This document shows, one piece after another, positions 21,750-33,535 of a stretch of DNA of 64,000 nucleotides. Each line of letters opens with the position of its first letter. The stretch's first letter is position 1. The notes beneath the pieces were generated by a model, which made no database searches, was not told the DNA's origin, and saw nothing but the letters and a program-made list of their open reading frames with translations. The stretch is taken from positions 124,001 through 188,000 of the forward strand of contig JAKCPI010002967.1 of the NCBI GenBank assembly GCA_023213315.1, written 5' to 3'. Source of the stretch: Euborellia annulipes. Its lineage: Eukaryota > Arthropoda > Insecta > Dermaptera > Anisolabididae. The translations under genes and the position numbers were made by a program.

Positions 21750-21955
21750 AAGTAGATAAATAAAATCTGGAGATGATGAGGCCAATTTGTTCGGATTTTT
21801 CTCCTACGTCTACGTTTCGGAGATCAAACGACTCCTTCTTCAGGACCTTATAGTTAAGTGAAAGGAGTCGTTTAAAGTCCGAAACGTAGACGTTTAGTGG
21901 GAGGAGAAAATCCGAATAAATTTGCCTGAATATCATCTCCAGACTTGTATTTATC
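21750..21955. repeat. Family R locus R5: inverted hammerhead-like pair
   Basis: The minus motif (21808-21847) reads CTGAAGA, hairpin GGAG/CTCC, GAAACGTA. Helix I is GTC/GAC. The plus half at 21880-21892 keeps only GAAACGTAGACG. The arms end in TCTGGAGATGATGAGGCC and its rough complement. Confidence 0.6.
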
Positions 21956-22115
21956 AAAAAATAACAGGAATTCTTTTTTTACCAGAAAATTTTGCTTACT
22001 TTTATTCAAATTCCATTACAGACCTTCAAAGTAATCTCCCTCGAAAAAATACAAAGATTCCAGTGTTCTCTCCACTGTTCAAAACACTCCCTGGGATTCT
22101 GTTGAGTAGACCCGA

Positions 22116-22442
22116 AATTTTGTTGGTTAGCTCTCGAACACGTGGTGGATAAGCAACGTACTGTTACTGCGAATTACTAGTGTGAAGTATTAAACGGGCC
22201 ATTAAGAAAGAAAATTTCAACAAAAAGACCACATCTTGCTCAAATGGGATCCTTCACCAGTATAATGCACCGGCACATCGCGCAATCAGGACTCAAGAAA
22301 CAATCACTGTATTAGGCATCCACCTTATTCACTGGAACAAGCGCCGTCTGACTTCAACCTATTTCCTGGAGTTTTTTATTATTATTAGAAACAAAAGCTG
22401 CGGGGTCTTCAGAGTGTTCGAGAGCTAAACAACAAAATTATC
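22116..22442 (+). pseudogene. Dead mariner-like transposase fragment within inverted repeats
   Basis: LHQYNAPAHRAIRTQETITV is followed, after a frameshift, by HPPYSLEQAPSDFNLFPG. These match the mariner signatures HDNAPAH and HPPYSPDLAPSDFxLFP of the DD34D transposase family. The aspartates of both signatures are lost or altered, and the frame is broken. Inverted repeats of about 26 bases (TTAGCTCTCGAACAC and its complement) flank the fragment. Confidence 0.75.
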
Positions 22443-23128
22443 AAAAAAGGGCTTCACACAACCTCCACGACCTAATTATTGAATTTATTCTAATTTTAAA
22501 TTCGTCTTAAAATGCAAAAGATGCGAGATAGTTGATATCAAGTAAACACAAGTTAAAAGGATCAGTTATTTATATAGAAGTACTAAATTCATGCTTGATT
22601 ATATAATCAATTCGTTTTTACAATAACCATTCAAGTAATTGTTTTTTTGGGGCAAAGAGAGCAAGCAGATGAGACAGCAGACCTCCCCCACCCCGTTACC
22701 CTGGCCTACTGGGCGATCCGCCATCTCTTGACTCATCTCGTCTATACGAGAGCATTAATTGAATTAAAAATGGTCATAAAAATACATTTTCTTTATTAAA
22801 ATTATTGAAATCTTTAATTTTATTTATTATTATTTTATCGAGTTGGGCAGCTAGTTTTTGAACTCGATTAAAAAAAAAGATATTAAACTTTATTCTTGTT
22901 CTGTCTATTAAAAAAATTCATAAAATAAACCAATGAAAATTCTAAACATTAATTTAAATCATCTGGCCATTATTTATTTTTTAGTTGGTTTCCTATTTAA
23001 ATTTTGAATTTTTAGCATCTCTTCCTCTCTTATGAATCGGATAAAACTATTGACTTTGTCAATATGAATAATTTTAAAAGCAGCAGTACGAAAAATCGGG
23101 ATAGGACCATGATAAACATACCACAGTA
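22443..23128. other. Intron 1, nothing recognised
   Basis: AT-rich with one GC-richer patch at 22660-22745 that shows no coding pattern. Confidence 0.4.
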
Positions 23129-23794
23129 TTTTTACTTTCTCTTACCTCTATATATATGTTAATGTATATAGAGAGAGAAAGTATTGGTTTCATGTCAAAA
23201 ATTCGATGTCGAGATTTTGATGGATATACACGTTTTGAGGTCCCCTGAATCCAAAAAAGTGGTTTTCGCAACATGGTTGTGTGTGTGTCTGTCTGTGTGT
23301 CTGTGTTCACTTTTAAGCATGAAGGAATTGAGCCATGAGGCTGAAATTTTATATATAAGTTAAACACCCCCCCGGGACATGAAAAATAAGCTTTTAATCA
23401 AAATCGGCCAAAGAGTACTAGTACTTTACTGATGTACTTTTTCATTTTTCGATTTTCTCAAAATTCGCTCTTAACGATTTTGATTAAAATTCAAAAATCA
23501 ATTATTTTTTAGATACTCTTTAAAATGTATATTCTCGTTTTGCCCTCAAAATTGTTTGAAGCACACTTTACTCTGGTACTTCATAGAAAAGATAGGAGAA
23601 ATGGTTGCCATGGTAACAAAATATAAATATTTTTCTGTTTATAAATTTTACATCTTGAATTCTAATGCTCCGTACTGTCGGGAACTAAATATATGTCGAC
23701 ACGAAAAATCTGGTGTACAAGCACAGAACACAACTTTCGATTACCGAAGGTAAGAGAAAGTTGTGTGCTGTGCGCAATCACACCAGATTTTTTA
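23129..23794 (+). repeat. Family H element, complete copy
   Basis: Left palindrome TTTTTACTTTCTCTTACC to GAGAGAAAGTA; then CGATGTCGAGATTTTGATGG, the GTGTGTGTCTGTCTG microsatellite, GGTTGCCATGGTAAC and the right terminal hairpin (23704-23792). Useful as a reference copy of about 666 bases. Confidence 0.9.
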
Positions 23795-24589
23795 AAATAT
23801 ATATTTAATATTGTAAACTCTCTCTAGTCGAATGTGTATAATCCAAGGGCGGATTCAAGGGGGAGTAAAGGGGTAATTACCCCCCCCCCCCCTTGGTATA
23901 ATCAAATTTAAAGAAATCTTAAAAGTCAAGGGGTGTGGGTTCAAATCCCAGAAACGATCAGACCTTAAGATTGCCGCTATACAAAATTGTTTTCTCCATC
24001 ATTGTTTATTTTGTTTTTATTGAAGAGGATCATGCTCAAACAGTTTATTTTCAATCAGATATTCTAACACTTCTTCACTTTGAAATCTAAATTTAAAGTG
24101 GTTTCTCAACCTAGATTTCTTTTCCTACTCTTATCTTACAGTCAGTCAAACTAAAACTCCAGTATAAAAAAATTCTTACAATAAATACAGTATCATTAAA
24201 AAAAAAAAAAAAAAAAAAAACTTGAGAATTTCTTTCTAAAACTTTAATTAAATTGTCCTTCTTTCACATGACTCTCAGCTCATAGATCATAGTCCCATCT
24301 AATTGGCAAGAGAAAGAATTTGTTTATTTCACGTGATAATGTTTGCATTAAATGAACGGAACTATAAAAGCCTAGCACATTTGGAGGGAGTGTGACGTCA
24401 CACCTGGAGTGAGTGAGTCGCCCCCGCGGTTTCTTAGCATCAAGACATATACAGGCATGGGTAGATTGGGCCCGGGGGGCACCTTGCGCCATACCATTTC
24501 GAGGAGCGGTCACATGCAAATTTTATATACCAAATTCATGATTTAAATTATTTTTCCTAAATTTGTATAACATTAGAATAACTTCTGTA
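23795..24589. other. Intron 1, C-tract and A-tract, no gene
   Basis: GGGCGGATTCAAGGGGG followed by a run of C at 23880-23892 resembles the ends of the GGCGGAT-type MITEs. There is a 24-base A run near 24198-24221. A GC-richer patch at 24365-24520 has no recognised product. Confidence 0.4.
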
Positions 24590-25530
24590 TAAAAAAATCT
24601 GGCGTGACTGTCTTACCAGATTTTTCGTGTCGACATATACAGTAGAACCTCGATAAGTTAAACCTCGCTAAGTTCAAAACCTCCGTAACTTAAAAATTTT
24701 TTCAATTCCCTTCCCTTGAAAGCGTAAAACCTCTATTACTTAAAGAACAAAACCTCTGTAACTTAAACAAATATTTTGAGCATAGCCCTCGATAACTTAA
24801 AATAATATTTTGGTGACCTCTATAACTTAAAGTATTTCTTTACATATCATCGAAAAAATAGTTGATGCAGAAAATCAAAAATACATGAAGCAGAAAAAAT
24901 TACTGATTTTTTTGTAAATAAATAAATCTATTAATTTAATTTATATTTAACTAAACTATTCTAAATAAACAAATAGATCAAACGAAATTCCTTTTTCACT
25001 CACGTGCCCAAAGTCAATAAACCTCGGTACGTTAAAAATTATATTCAATAACCTCTCTAACTTCAACTCTCGATAAGTAAAAAACTCGATAACTCAAATT
25101 TCTAACCGTTTCCCTTGAACTTTAACTTATCGAGGTTCTACTGTATTTAGTTTCCGCTGATATATTAGAATTCAAGATGTAATTTATATTTTGTTACCAT
25201 GTCAACCATTTCTCCTATCTTTCCTATGAAGTACAAGAGTAAAGTGGTCTTCAGAAGATTTCAATGACAAAATGAGAATATACATTTTAAATAGCATCTA
25301 AAAAATAATTGATTTTTGAAATTTAAAATCATTGGAGCGAATTTTGACAACTTAAATTTAAAATTTCAACCTCCTAGCTCAATTCCTTCATGCTTAAAAT
25401 TGAACACACACCCACACACAGACAGACCATGTTGCGAAAACCACTTTTTTGGATTCAGGGGACCTCAAAACGTGGATATCCGACAAAATCTCGACATCGA
25501 ATTTTTGACATGAATCCAATACTCGTATCT
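24590..25530 (-). repeat. Family H element split by a pogo-like MITE
   Basis: 24590-24639 and 25144-25530 together form one minus-strand copy. The terminal hairpin is shortened (AAAAAAATCTGGCGTGACTG and TTACCAGATTTTTCGTG). The copy ends with CGAATTTTTGACATGAATCC. Confidence 0.85.
24640..25143. mobile_element. pogo/Tc1-like MITE with TA target duplication
   Basis: Perfect inverted ends CAGTAGAACCTCGATAAGTT and its complement, flanked by TA on each side. Removing it restores the family H sequence CATATATTTAG, so insertion at TA is shown directly. The interior repeats the end motif in degenerate form (ACCTCTnTAACTTAAA). No coding capacity, so it would need a transposase in trans. Confidence 0.9.
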
Positions 25531-25939
25531 ACCTTTATTCATCTTCAGAGCTAACAAAATTGTCAAAATCAAACATATTAAATTACTTACCTCGAGTATA
25601 TGGTGTAGGCTACATATGTAAATTTAGTTTGCGAATAATCATATTTGGAAGAGTGCTGGAATCCAAAAGAATTAATTTTTTTAAAGACTCCAAGTCTACC
25701 TAGTATTGGATTAGCTTGAATCACCTAAGAACTTTGAGAATTGTTTTTTAAATATTATAGTTACTCCAAATACACTTCCGGATTGTAATATCAGGAGATA
25801 ATTTTTTCATTTGTTTTATTTTATAAAACAGGTTGATCTCAATATCAATTCCTAATAATAATAATTTCGATAAACCTCTAGAATTTTCTTTGGGATTGTT
25901 TTTTTTCCCCTTTTGGCGTTTCAAAGTCTCTCGTATAAT

Positions 25940-28325
25940 TTTTACTTTCTCTTAGCCTATATATGAAATATATAGAGAGAGAAAGTATTGCGATCATGTC
26001 AAAAATTCGATGTCGAGATTTTGATGGATATACATGTTTTGAGGTCCCCTGAGTCCAAAAAAGTGGGTCCCGCAAATTGGTCTGTGTGTGTGTGTGTGTG
26101 TGTGTCTGTGTGTCTGTATGTGTGGAACCATTTTTTTAGCATGAAGGAATTGAGCTACCGGATTGAAATTTTATATTTAACTTAGGTACCTTTGAAGAAT
26201 CTCAAAATAAGCTTTTGAACAAAATCGGCCAAAAAGTACTAGTACTTTACTGATGTACTTTTTCAGTTTTTTTCGATTTTCTCAAAATTCCCTCCAAGGA
26301 TTTTTTTTAAAATTCAAAAATCAATTATTTTTTTAGATGCTCTTTAAAATGTATATTCTCATTTTGCCGTTGAAATCTTCTGAAGACCACTTTACTCTTG
26401 TTCTTCATAGGAAAGATAGAAATGGTTGCCATGGTAACGGAATTTAATGCCCAGTTGCACCAACTAGTCTCAGATCTTGACTTGGTCAAGTCCGTCTTGA
26501 ACTCAAGTCTCAGCTTGAGATTTAAAACGTTGCACCAATGAATCTTCAAATGATCTTACCCAAGCTGCCTTTAAGAAAAAACAACATCTGGCAACCTCGC
26601 ATTTTTGTTACAAATTAGCCACTAGGCGGCACTGCAGGACAACAAAAAACATATTTGCTAACCAAAATCTGACCAAAATAAAAATAAATAAATAAATAAT
26701 CAGCTTAATCTGTTTTATCAAATTCTGTCAACAAAAAAATATTAACAAATTTTAATAAGTGAAGTATTTCTAGGTCCTCCCTCATTGGGGAATAAAAAAG
26801 AGAAAAATTTTCATAATATATTTTTCTAGACAAACTATTGAATGAAATGGTACAAAAAAACACAAACAAATTGTAAGTTAATCTACAGTATTTTTTTTTT
26901 TAAATTTAAAATAAATAAATTTACTTACTTTTTGTTTGACGTTTTTCTGCCACTTCAATTCAATCAACTTTTAAATCTATTATTTTTAATATCTATTTAA
27001 AATATTTAATATAATATATTATATTTTTAATAATGGGTTTATTTAATTAATAAACAAATTAATAATTTAATTTAGGCTAATATTTTAATTTAATATATTA
27101 ATAAATTTAACAGTAAAAATATATTTAATATATTTATTTAAAATCATATTGAATTTTGACAGATATATTTTGAAAATACGAGGTTATGTTCAAAACCTTC
27201 TCTGTCAATTATAACATTATGCAAACATCAAAATCTTCACCTCCGATCAGCTCCATCCACACCAATATTCACGTTTTCTATTAATATCTTGAAGTAAAAA
27301 CCAATTTATAGCGATTAAAAACAGTTTAAACTTTTACACACCGTCTATGCTTCAACAAATTTTATTTCGAATTTTTTATATATAATATAAATATACCTGG
27401 TAAATTTTTTAAAAATTCTTGACAGGCAGTATGAAAATATAATTTTTTTTTTTAAATAATAACAATAAGATTGATTAATTAAAAAAAAAATATATATTCT
27501 AAGGGATTATATAGATAGTTGAATAGATAAAATGTCACAATTCTCCTTTTAGGTTACGAATTCAGGCTGAGAGGGACTTAAGTCGCCAAATTTGACTACT
27601 TGAGATGTAAGCTCAAAATCAGGACTTAAGTTCGTATTAAATGTTGGTGCAACACTCTAAGTTCAAATGTAAGATGTAAGACGATCTTGAGACTTGAGAT
27701 ATGTTGGTGCAACTGGGCATAAATCTTTTTCTTTTTATTAGATTAAAAATCAATTATTATTTAAATTCCCATTTTTTACTTTCTCTTAGCCTATATATGA
27801 AATATATAGGAGAGAAAGTATTGCGATCATGTCAAAAATTCGATGTCGAGATTTTGATGGATATACATGTTTTGAGGTCCCCTGAGTCCAAAAAAGTGGG
27901 TCCCGCAAATTGGTCTGTGTGTGTGTGTATGTATGTGTGTGTCTGTATGTGTGGACAGATTTTTAGCATGAAGGAATTGAGCTACCGGATTGAAATTTTA
28001 TATTTAACTTAGGTACCTTCCCACACGCTCAAAATAAGCTTTTGAACAAAATCGGCCAAAAAGTACTAGTACTTTACTGATGTACTTTTTTCAGTTTTTT
28101 TCGATTTTCTCAAAATTCCCTCCAAGGATTTTTTTTTAAAATTCAAAAATCAATTATTTTTTAGATGCTCTTTAAAATGTATATTCTCATTTTGCCGTTG
28201 AAATCTTCTGAAGACCACTTTACTCTTGTTCTTCATAGGAAAGATAGAAATGGTTGCCATGGTAACGGAATTTAAATCTTTTTGTTTTTATTAGATTAAA
28301 AATCAATTATTATTTAAATTCCCAT
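25940..28325 (+). repeat. Tandem duplication of a family H-containing unit
   Basis: A unit of about 555 bases (TTTTTACTTTCTCTTAGCC to TTATTTAAATTCCCAT) occurs twice in tandem: 25940-26447 plus 27723-27774, and 27775-28325. Both start with a left-end family H palindrome and share private variants (GCGATCATGTC, GTGGGTCCCGC). The first copy alone contains the Harbinger-like MITE. Confidence 0.9.
26448..27719. mobile_element. PIF/Harbinger-like MITE, 1272 bp
   Basis: The ends TGCCCAGTTGCACCAAC and its exact complement are flanked by TAA on both sides (26445-26447, 27720-27722). The empty site GAATTTAAATC is preserved in the second tandem unit at 28268-28278, proving a 3-bp TAA duplication as in PIF/Harbinger. 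Subterminal CTTGAGAC/CTCAAGTC motifs recur at both ends. No transposase frame was seen, so it is non-autonomous. Its interior is very AT-rich. Confidence 0.88.
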
Positions 28326-28332
28326 TTATTTT

Positions 28333-29252
28333 AAATTTATTTGTGTCTTTAATTGTTTCAAAGAAAACATATATGTCTCTCTCCCACTTGCAAACATTAT
28401 CGTCTCTCTCTACTCTTTTTAAATTCCCTTTCCACCTTATCTTCGCATAGGAATGTTAATTTCGATTCAAAAGGGGGTCCCCTTTGGAACTTTTTACGCA
28501 TTTAAAATTTTTTTTTCCAATTCTTATGAAATTTTGTATTTATTTACGATTCTATATTGTGTATAAAATGTCCAAATATGAGATTAAAATTTTGAAAAAT
28601 AACCATAGTTTATTTGAAGCAGTCAACATTTAAAATGCAAGTTTGAAACTAAGGTGCTATCGGAAACTAAATATATCTCGACACAAAAAATCTGGTGTGA
28701 CCAGCACGGTGCGCAACTTTCTCTTACCGAAGGATAAGAGAAAGTTGTGTGCTGTGCGCCAGTCACACCAGATTTTTTTAAATTTATTTGTGTCTTTAAT
28801 TGTTTCAAAGAAAACATATATGTCTCTCTCTCACTTGCAAACATTATCGCCTGTCTCTACTCTTTTTAAATTCCCTTTCCACCTTATCTTCGCATAGAAA
28901 CAATGTTAATTTCCTATAGGGATTTGTATGTTAATTTCGATTCAAAAGGGGGTCCCCTTTGGAACTTTTTACGCATTTAAAATTTTTTTTTCCAATTCTT
29001 ATGAAATTTTGTATTTATTTACGATTCTATATTGTGTATAAAATGTCCAAATATGAGATTAAAATTTTGAAAAATAACCATAGTTTATTTCAAGCAGTCA
29101 ACATTTAAAATGCAAGTTTGAAACTAAGGTGCTATCGGAAACTAAATATATCTCGACACAAAAAATCTGGTGTGACCAGCACAGTGCGCAACTTTCTCTT
29201 ACCGAAGGGTAAGAGAAAGTTGTGTGCTGTGCGCCAGTCACACCAGATTTTT
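28333..29252 (+). repeat. Second tandem duplication, about 446 and 473 bp
   Basis: 28333-28778 and 28780-29252 share TTTAATTGTTTCAAAG, CCTTTGGAACTTTTTACGC and, at the end, a complete family H terminal hairpin. Copy 1 lacks about 28 bases between two GTTAATTTC repeats present in copy 2. A few bases differ otherwise, so the duplication is recent. Confidence 0.9.
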
Positions 29253-29711
29253 AATAAACCGAAGGCTACCGGGGGACGTTCAACATAGGGATTCCTCCGG
29301 GTCACCCAATTAAGGTTTCTCCGCGCTAAGATTCCATTATATACATTAGTTTTTCGATTATTAACACGTTGTGCTTAACCAAAACAAACAGCATGTTTAT
29401 TATTAACTTTTGGCCACCTAATAATATAATGTCTACCTCTACGTTCTATAATAGAAGCTTTGTTCTATTTTTAAATTATTAATACAACAAATGTAAGAGA
29501 GTATTTTGTTTATCAGTTTTGAAGACCTGCTAAGTTTTATAAATTTAGGGACGTTATTACAATATCAATGATATCGAGCCAGGGAACTCAGCCCCAATTA
29601 AGCTCTCAAAAAATTTAATATAATAGTGTTTTTGTTTATTTTCTGAATACATGGTCCATTCAGAAGTAAGCCACATCTGCTTCCAATCTTACGTATTATT
29701 TTTTTTAACAG

Positions 29712-30746
29712 GACCAGGTGAATTTAGGCAGCCAGAAAAGAATAAAAATTTTATTTAAATATCGTCGTCGTTTCGGAAAAGCATTGTCCCCATCTTCAGG
29801 ACGATAAATTGTTAACCAATGAAGTACGTGGCTGTTGATACAATTTGAAAGACTGATGATGAGGAAATAAAGTTTTTTTGAAACGTCTCATTAATTGTAA
29901 TAAAATCGGAGGCTTTAATTTTGGCTGCTCCTGCTTCCTTTCTTTTGGATAAATTGTTAATGTTGTTTAGATTAATACATGTAGGTCATACAAAATTATA
30001 ATACCAATTTGCATATAGGCCCTACCATTAGATGTATGTATGGGTTACATAGGCGTAGCCAGAAATTTTTGATGGAAGGGTTTCAAGAAAATTTTTTCAA
30101 ACATTTGAAAAATTTAAGATTATTTTAGGGCATTTATAAATCATTTTTTTTTTAGCTAGAGACTTTCTCTTACCGTATATGAAATATAATTTGTATTATA
30201 GAGCTTAAATATCTAGTCATGGCTTGGGTCTCATGGGGGGGGGGGAGAGGTTAGAACCCCCAAAACCCTCCCCCTGGCTTCGCCTATGAAGGGTTAAGAC
30301 ATCAGCACTGGTCAAGCGGGCCCATTTAACAAAAGATGCAGCCCAGGCACCTACTGCAATTCTCGTTTACAATTAAACATACATCTGCCCTCCAGCTTGG
30401 TGTAGTTGGTAGCGTGCTAACCTTTTATACCGAGGGTCTCGGGTTCGGTTCCCAGGCATTCCGATGATTTTATTTAAGCAATTTGGATACCAAATGGCTC
30501 AAATAAAAATGCCTGGACCCCCAATAGATATTATCATAAATAACAGCTGGGTGTCTTTGAAAAAAAAAACAAAACAAACCTATTGGTATATGCAAATTTG
30601 TGTTATAATTTTGTATGACCTACATGTATCAATCTAATCAACATTAACAATGCATCGTCCTGAAGATTTGGGCGATGCGTTCCCTGAACGTCGACGATAT
30701 TTAAATAAAGTTTTTATTCTTTGCTGGCTGCCTACATTCACCTTTT
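29712..30746. repeat. Family R locus R6: large inverted element with three hammerhead-like motifs
   Basis: The outer arms pair 29715-30030 with about 30570-30745 (GTGAATTTAGGCAGCC and its complement; ACATGTAGGTCATACAAAAT and its complement). A minus motif is at 29764-29801, a plus motif at 30652-30698, and an extra plus motif of the R1/R2 type (29851-29889: CTGATGA ... GAAACGTC) sits in the left arm. Helix I of the outer pair is ATCGTC/GACGAT. The loop holds G-rich DNA and a plus-strand SINE. Confidence 0.65.
30397..30565 (+). repeat. Family S SINE, plus-strand copy
   Basis: The head AGCTTGGTGTAGTTGGTAGC gives an A box-like TGGTGTAGTTG; GGGTTCGGTTCCC is the B box region. Next come the GCAATTTGG/CCAAATGGC palindrome and CCTGGACCCCC. 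It ends in an A-rich tail at 30559. One of the few plus-strand copies. Confidence 0.85.
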
Positions 30747-30747
30747 T

Positions 30748-30996
30748 TTTTTTTATAAATAAAAAACTCACTTTTTTTCCATTCACACTCACATTCTCAC
30801 ACATACACAGATTCTTTTAGGCCATATAAGACTTTTTACGATAACTTTCATTCATGATTATATCTATTGGAGTGTCCAGGCATTTTTATTTAATCCATTT
30901 GGTATCCAAATTAAATAAAATCATCGGACTGTCTGGGAACCCACGACCCTCGGTATAGAACGTTAGCACTCTATCAACTACACTAAGCCCGAGGGC
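30748..30996 (-). repeat. Family S SINE
   Basis: Full-length outline with part of the palindrome deleted (ATTTGGTATCCAAATTAAAT). The head reads GCCCTCGGGCTTAGTGTAG on the minus strand. It abuts the right end of R6. Confidence 0.85.
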
Positions 30997-32370
30997 CTAC
31001 ATTCACCTGTTCCTGTTAATTATCACTCAGCTATTAATTTCTTCTTTTCAAGTCTTATTTATTTATTTTTTAATGTACAGTGATTGATTTTGCCTTTTGA
31101 ACTCAAAATCTTTGGCCAATCATTTTCATTGATAAATCTTCAAATGAAATCATTATTTTATAAAATTTCTTTATTCAAGATCAGTATGTTCTTGAAAGAT
31201 TATTCATCTGATCTAAAAAGTGCATCAGCCTTTCTTACAATTTAACAACGTTTCGATAACAAATTGTGATTTCTTCAATATCGACAGTGTAGAATAATTG
31301 ATTCATGAGAAACGTAATCTGAGTCTTTTCCATATTATTTTCATAACTGAAAGCTAATCCTCTTTTAATCTAAATACGGTATTTCTTTATAACCTTCTTG
31401 TATATAACAAATTTCTTGGGGTAATGTCAATTCGACTGATACTTTGCTAATTATTCTATACTGTACTTGGACAAACATCAAAGAAAACATTTCTCTTCTG
31501 GTCTTCTATTATAATCTCGTTTGTTTTTTTTTTCATTAGCTAGGGTCAGAATAGAAATTTGAACTTTCTCCGCCTTCTAAGGATGAATACCAATGTCCTT
31601 GATATCAACTCGTTGCATGACTGACAAGTCTTTCTTATGTAGGCCTACATATTTTAATTTTTTTTTTTTCATCCAAAATTTTTTATTTACGCTATAAAGT
31701 TTTGATTTTAGAATATAGGCATGTTTGAAGTTCATTTTAATTAAATAATAATTATAAATTCAGGGCGGGAGGAGGGTGAGATCCGGTGAGTGGGGGTAAA
31801 GATCAAAGTATAGGAAGCACCTTTCTTAGACGTGTCTTTCAAATTCAAAGTCAATAAATTCAATTAATTAATGTCATTCTGGATCCTTGAGCGTAATAGT
31901 TTGTTATAATATAATTAAAAGGTTCAATTCTTATAATTCAAATTTTCTCATCTAATTCGAAAATTTTTCCTTTATTATCTCAGTCTAATTATTTGACCTA
32001 ATGTCTAATTGAACCAATTTCTTTTAATTTAAAGCATATCTTCTCCTACACACTTCACCCGATTATACAATGTTCTATTTATGCCTTCACTCTACGACTA
32101 TTAATGATTTCTGATCCAGTTTAATTTATTCCCTTCATCTTTCATAAAAACATTAAAAGAAACAGCTCTGTTTTCTAAGTGTTTCGTTTGAATGAGGATG
32201 AGAAAGGGAAAGGGAGAGGGGGAAGATAATACTTTTGTTATTTCATAAGCTAATCTAAGTTAATTGGTTTTGTCATTCAAATTAAACCTACTAATGGTAA
32301 ACCGGGAACTGGCCAAATGGCCGTGTGAGAGAAAATAAAAAAAATCTTATGATTTATTATCTTTTAGAAT
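30997..32370. other. Intron 1, nothing recognised
   Basis: AT-rich, no long frame. A GC-richer patch at 31760-31800 shows no pattern. Confidence 0.45.
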
Positions 32371-32371
32371 C

Positions 32372-32645
32372 GGGGGGGGCCCCGTGGCTAGAAGTGTTGA
32401 CAAATGTCACTATTGATAGCCTTAAAGCCACGAGGGTGGGGTTCAGATTCCAGGTGGTCCGATGAATATTTATTTAAATCCATTAAAAAAAAATCCATTT
32501 GGATACCAATTGGTATAAATAAATAATATTCAACATTATTATGATTATGCTTTTTGTTGGTGAAAATTCTAGCCAGAGGCAGAATGCCTCGTTAAAAGTC
32601 TTTATGGCCTAAGATGCCGAAAAGACAAAAAATTATTTTTCATTA
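32372..32645 (+). repeat. SINE related to family S, diverged subfamily
   Basis: It begins GGGGCCCCGTGGCTAGAAG and has GGTTCAGATTCCAGG in place of the B box. CCATTTGGATACCAATTGG follows, and it ends GGCCTAAGATGCCGAAAAG. The shared GCCGAAAAG motif ties it to family S; its head differs. Confidence 0.65.
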
Positions 32646-32934
32646 CGGGTCATCCGTTATTAAATTTTAAATTAAATTCTGATTATAAAATTAACTTTTC
32701 TCTTTTGAGCTAAAAATCATCTTCTAGCATATAAAATGATTCTACTCTATTAGTTCATATTTACTTATTGGGTCCAGGCATATATCACTCGGTATTCAAA
32801 GAATTTAAATAAATATTTATCGAACATCCCTTGACTTTTAGATTTTCAATATTGACATTTGTCACTATCTCTGCCGACCACGAGGGGGGGGGGGTTATTT
32901 CATTTAAGGTCTTTCGGCATCGAAGGGAATTTAG

Positions 32935-33067
32935 ATTTCCCTATTTATTTAAATTGATTGGTAGCCAATACAATTTAAACAAATTTTGTCGCCTGGGACG
33001 GGATTCGAACTCGCGACCCTTGGTACAAAAAGCCAGCACGCTTACCTATATACCAAGGCCCGAGGGC
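32935..33067 (-). repeat. SINE head with a canonical B box
   Basis: On the minus strand GCCCTCGGGCCTTGGTATA leads to GTCGCGAGTTCGAATCCCG. The GTTCGAATCC is a consensus Pol III B box, better than in other copies. Body motifs are diverged. Confidence 0.65.
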
Positions 33068-33431
33068 GGGGGGTTAAGGTAATTGATATCAGCTTACCAA
33101 ATCACTGTCCCTTGGCCTCTTCTTTACTCCAAAAGATCATATTTTGGATATTTTACAAAAATAAACGATCTTGTGAAAAAAGACATTTAAGTATGCTCTC
33201 ACTTGTCAGACAAAAAATATTTTTTTATACGATAGAAAAAAGAGTAGTTTTTAATAATAAATAAAATATAATTTTGATATCCGGTGATGATGAATGATGA
33301 TGATTAAAGGCTTGGCAAACGGATGAAGGTGCGGCTGGATTCCGTGCTTTGAGTGCGTCTCCTCCCTAATTGGATATAAAGACCATAAGCAGAAAAAAAT
33401 TTCTAATGTCTTATTTTTCTGTTTATTTTAG

Positions 33432-33535
33432 ATGCTTTGCTGGCTGATCTTCAAAATACAATCGCCCCTGGAAGTGGATATGGCTCACTCAACGGACCTC
33501 GCAACGCAGGAAGTGGCTCCGGATCTTTGCATTCG
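33432..33535 (+). CDS. Pax: Paxillin, coding exon 2 (LD1 motif)
   Basis: The exon encodes residues 24-58: DALLADLQNTIAPGSG, then a glycine/serine-rich linker ending SGSLHS. With the last leucine of exon 1 it forms LD1 (residues 23-30), the leucine-aspartate amphipathic helix that in paxillins docks partners such as vinculin and integrin-linked kinase. The acceptor is a T-rich tract ending TTTTAG at 33431; the donor is TCG/GTAAGG. It enters in phase 1 and ends in phase 0. Flanking DNA on both sides is repeat-derived, and the protein-like stretch stops exactly at the splice sites. LD1 is one of the most conserved motifs of the family, so identification is firm. Confidence 0.93.

Noticed and set aside
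28333..29252. CRISPR-like or tandem-satellite array
   Set aside because: Only two long units with no regular short repeats and spacers; this is a simple tandem duplication in a eukaryotic intron.
29712..30746. Autonomous Penelope-like element inside R6
   Set aside because: No reverse transcriptase or GIY-YIG frame lies between the arms; the loop holds a SINE and non-coding DNA.
19690..33431. An alternative exon coding for the canonical MDDL start in intron 1
   Set aside because: No ATG-GAY-GAY-CTN-G followed by a GT donor was found by eye in this interval; it may lie elsewhere or not exist.
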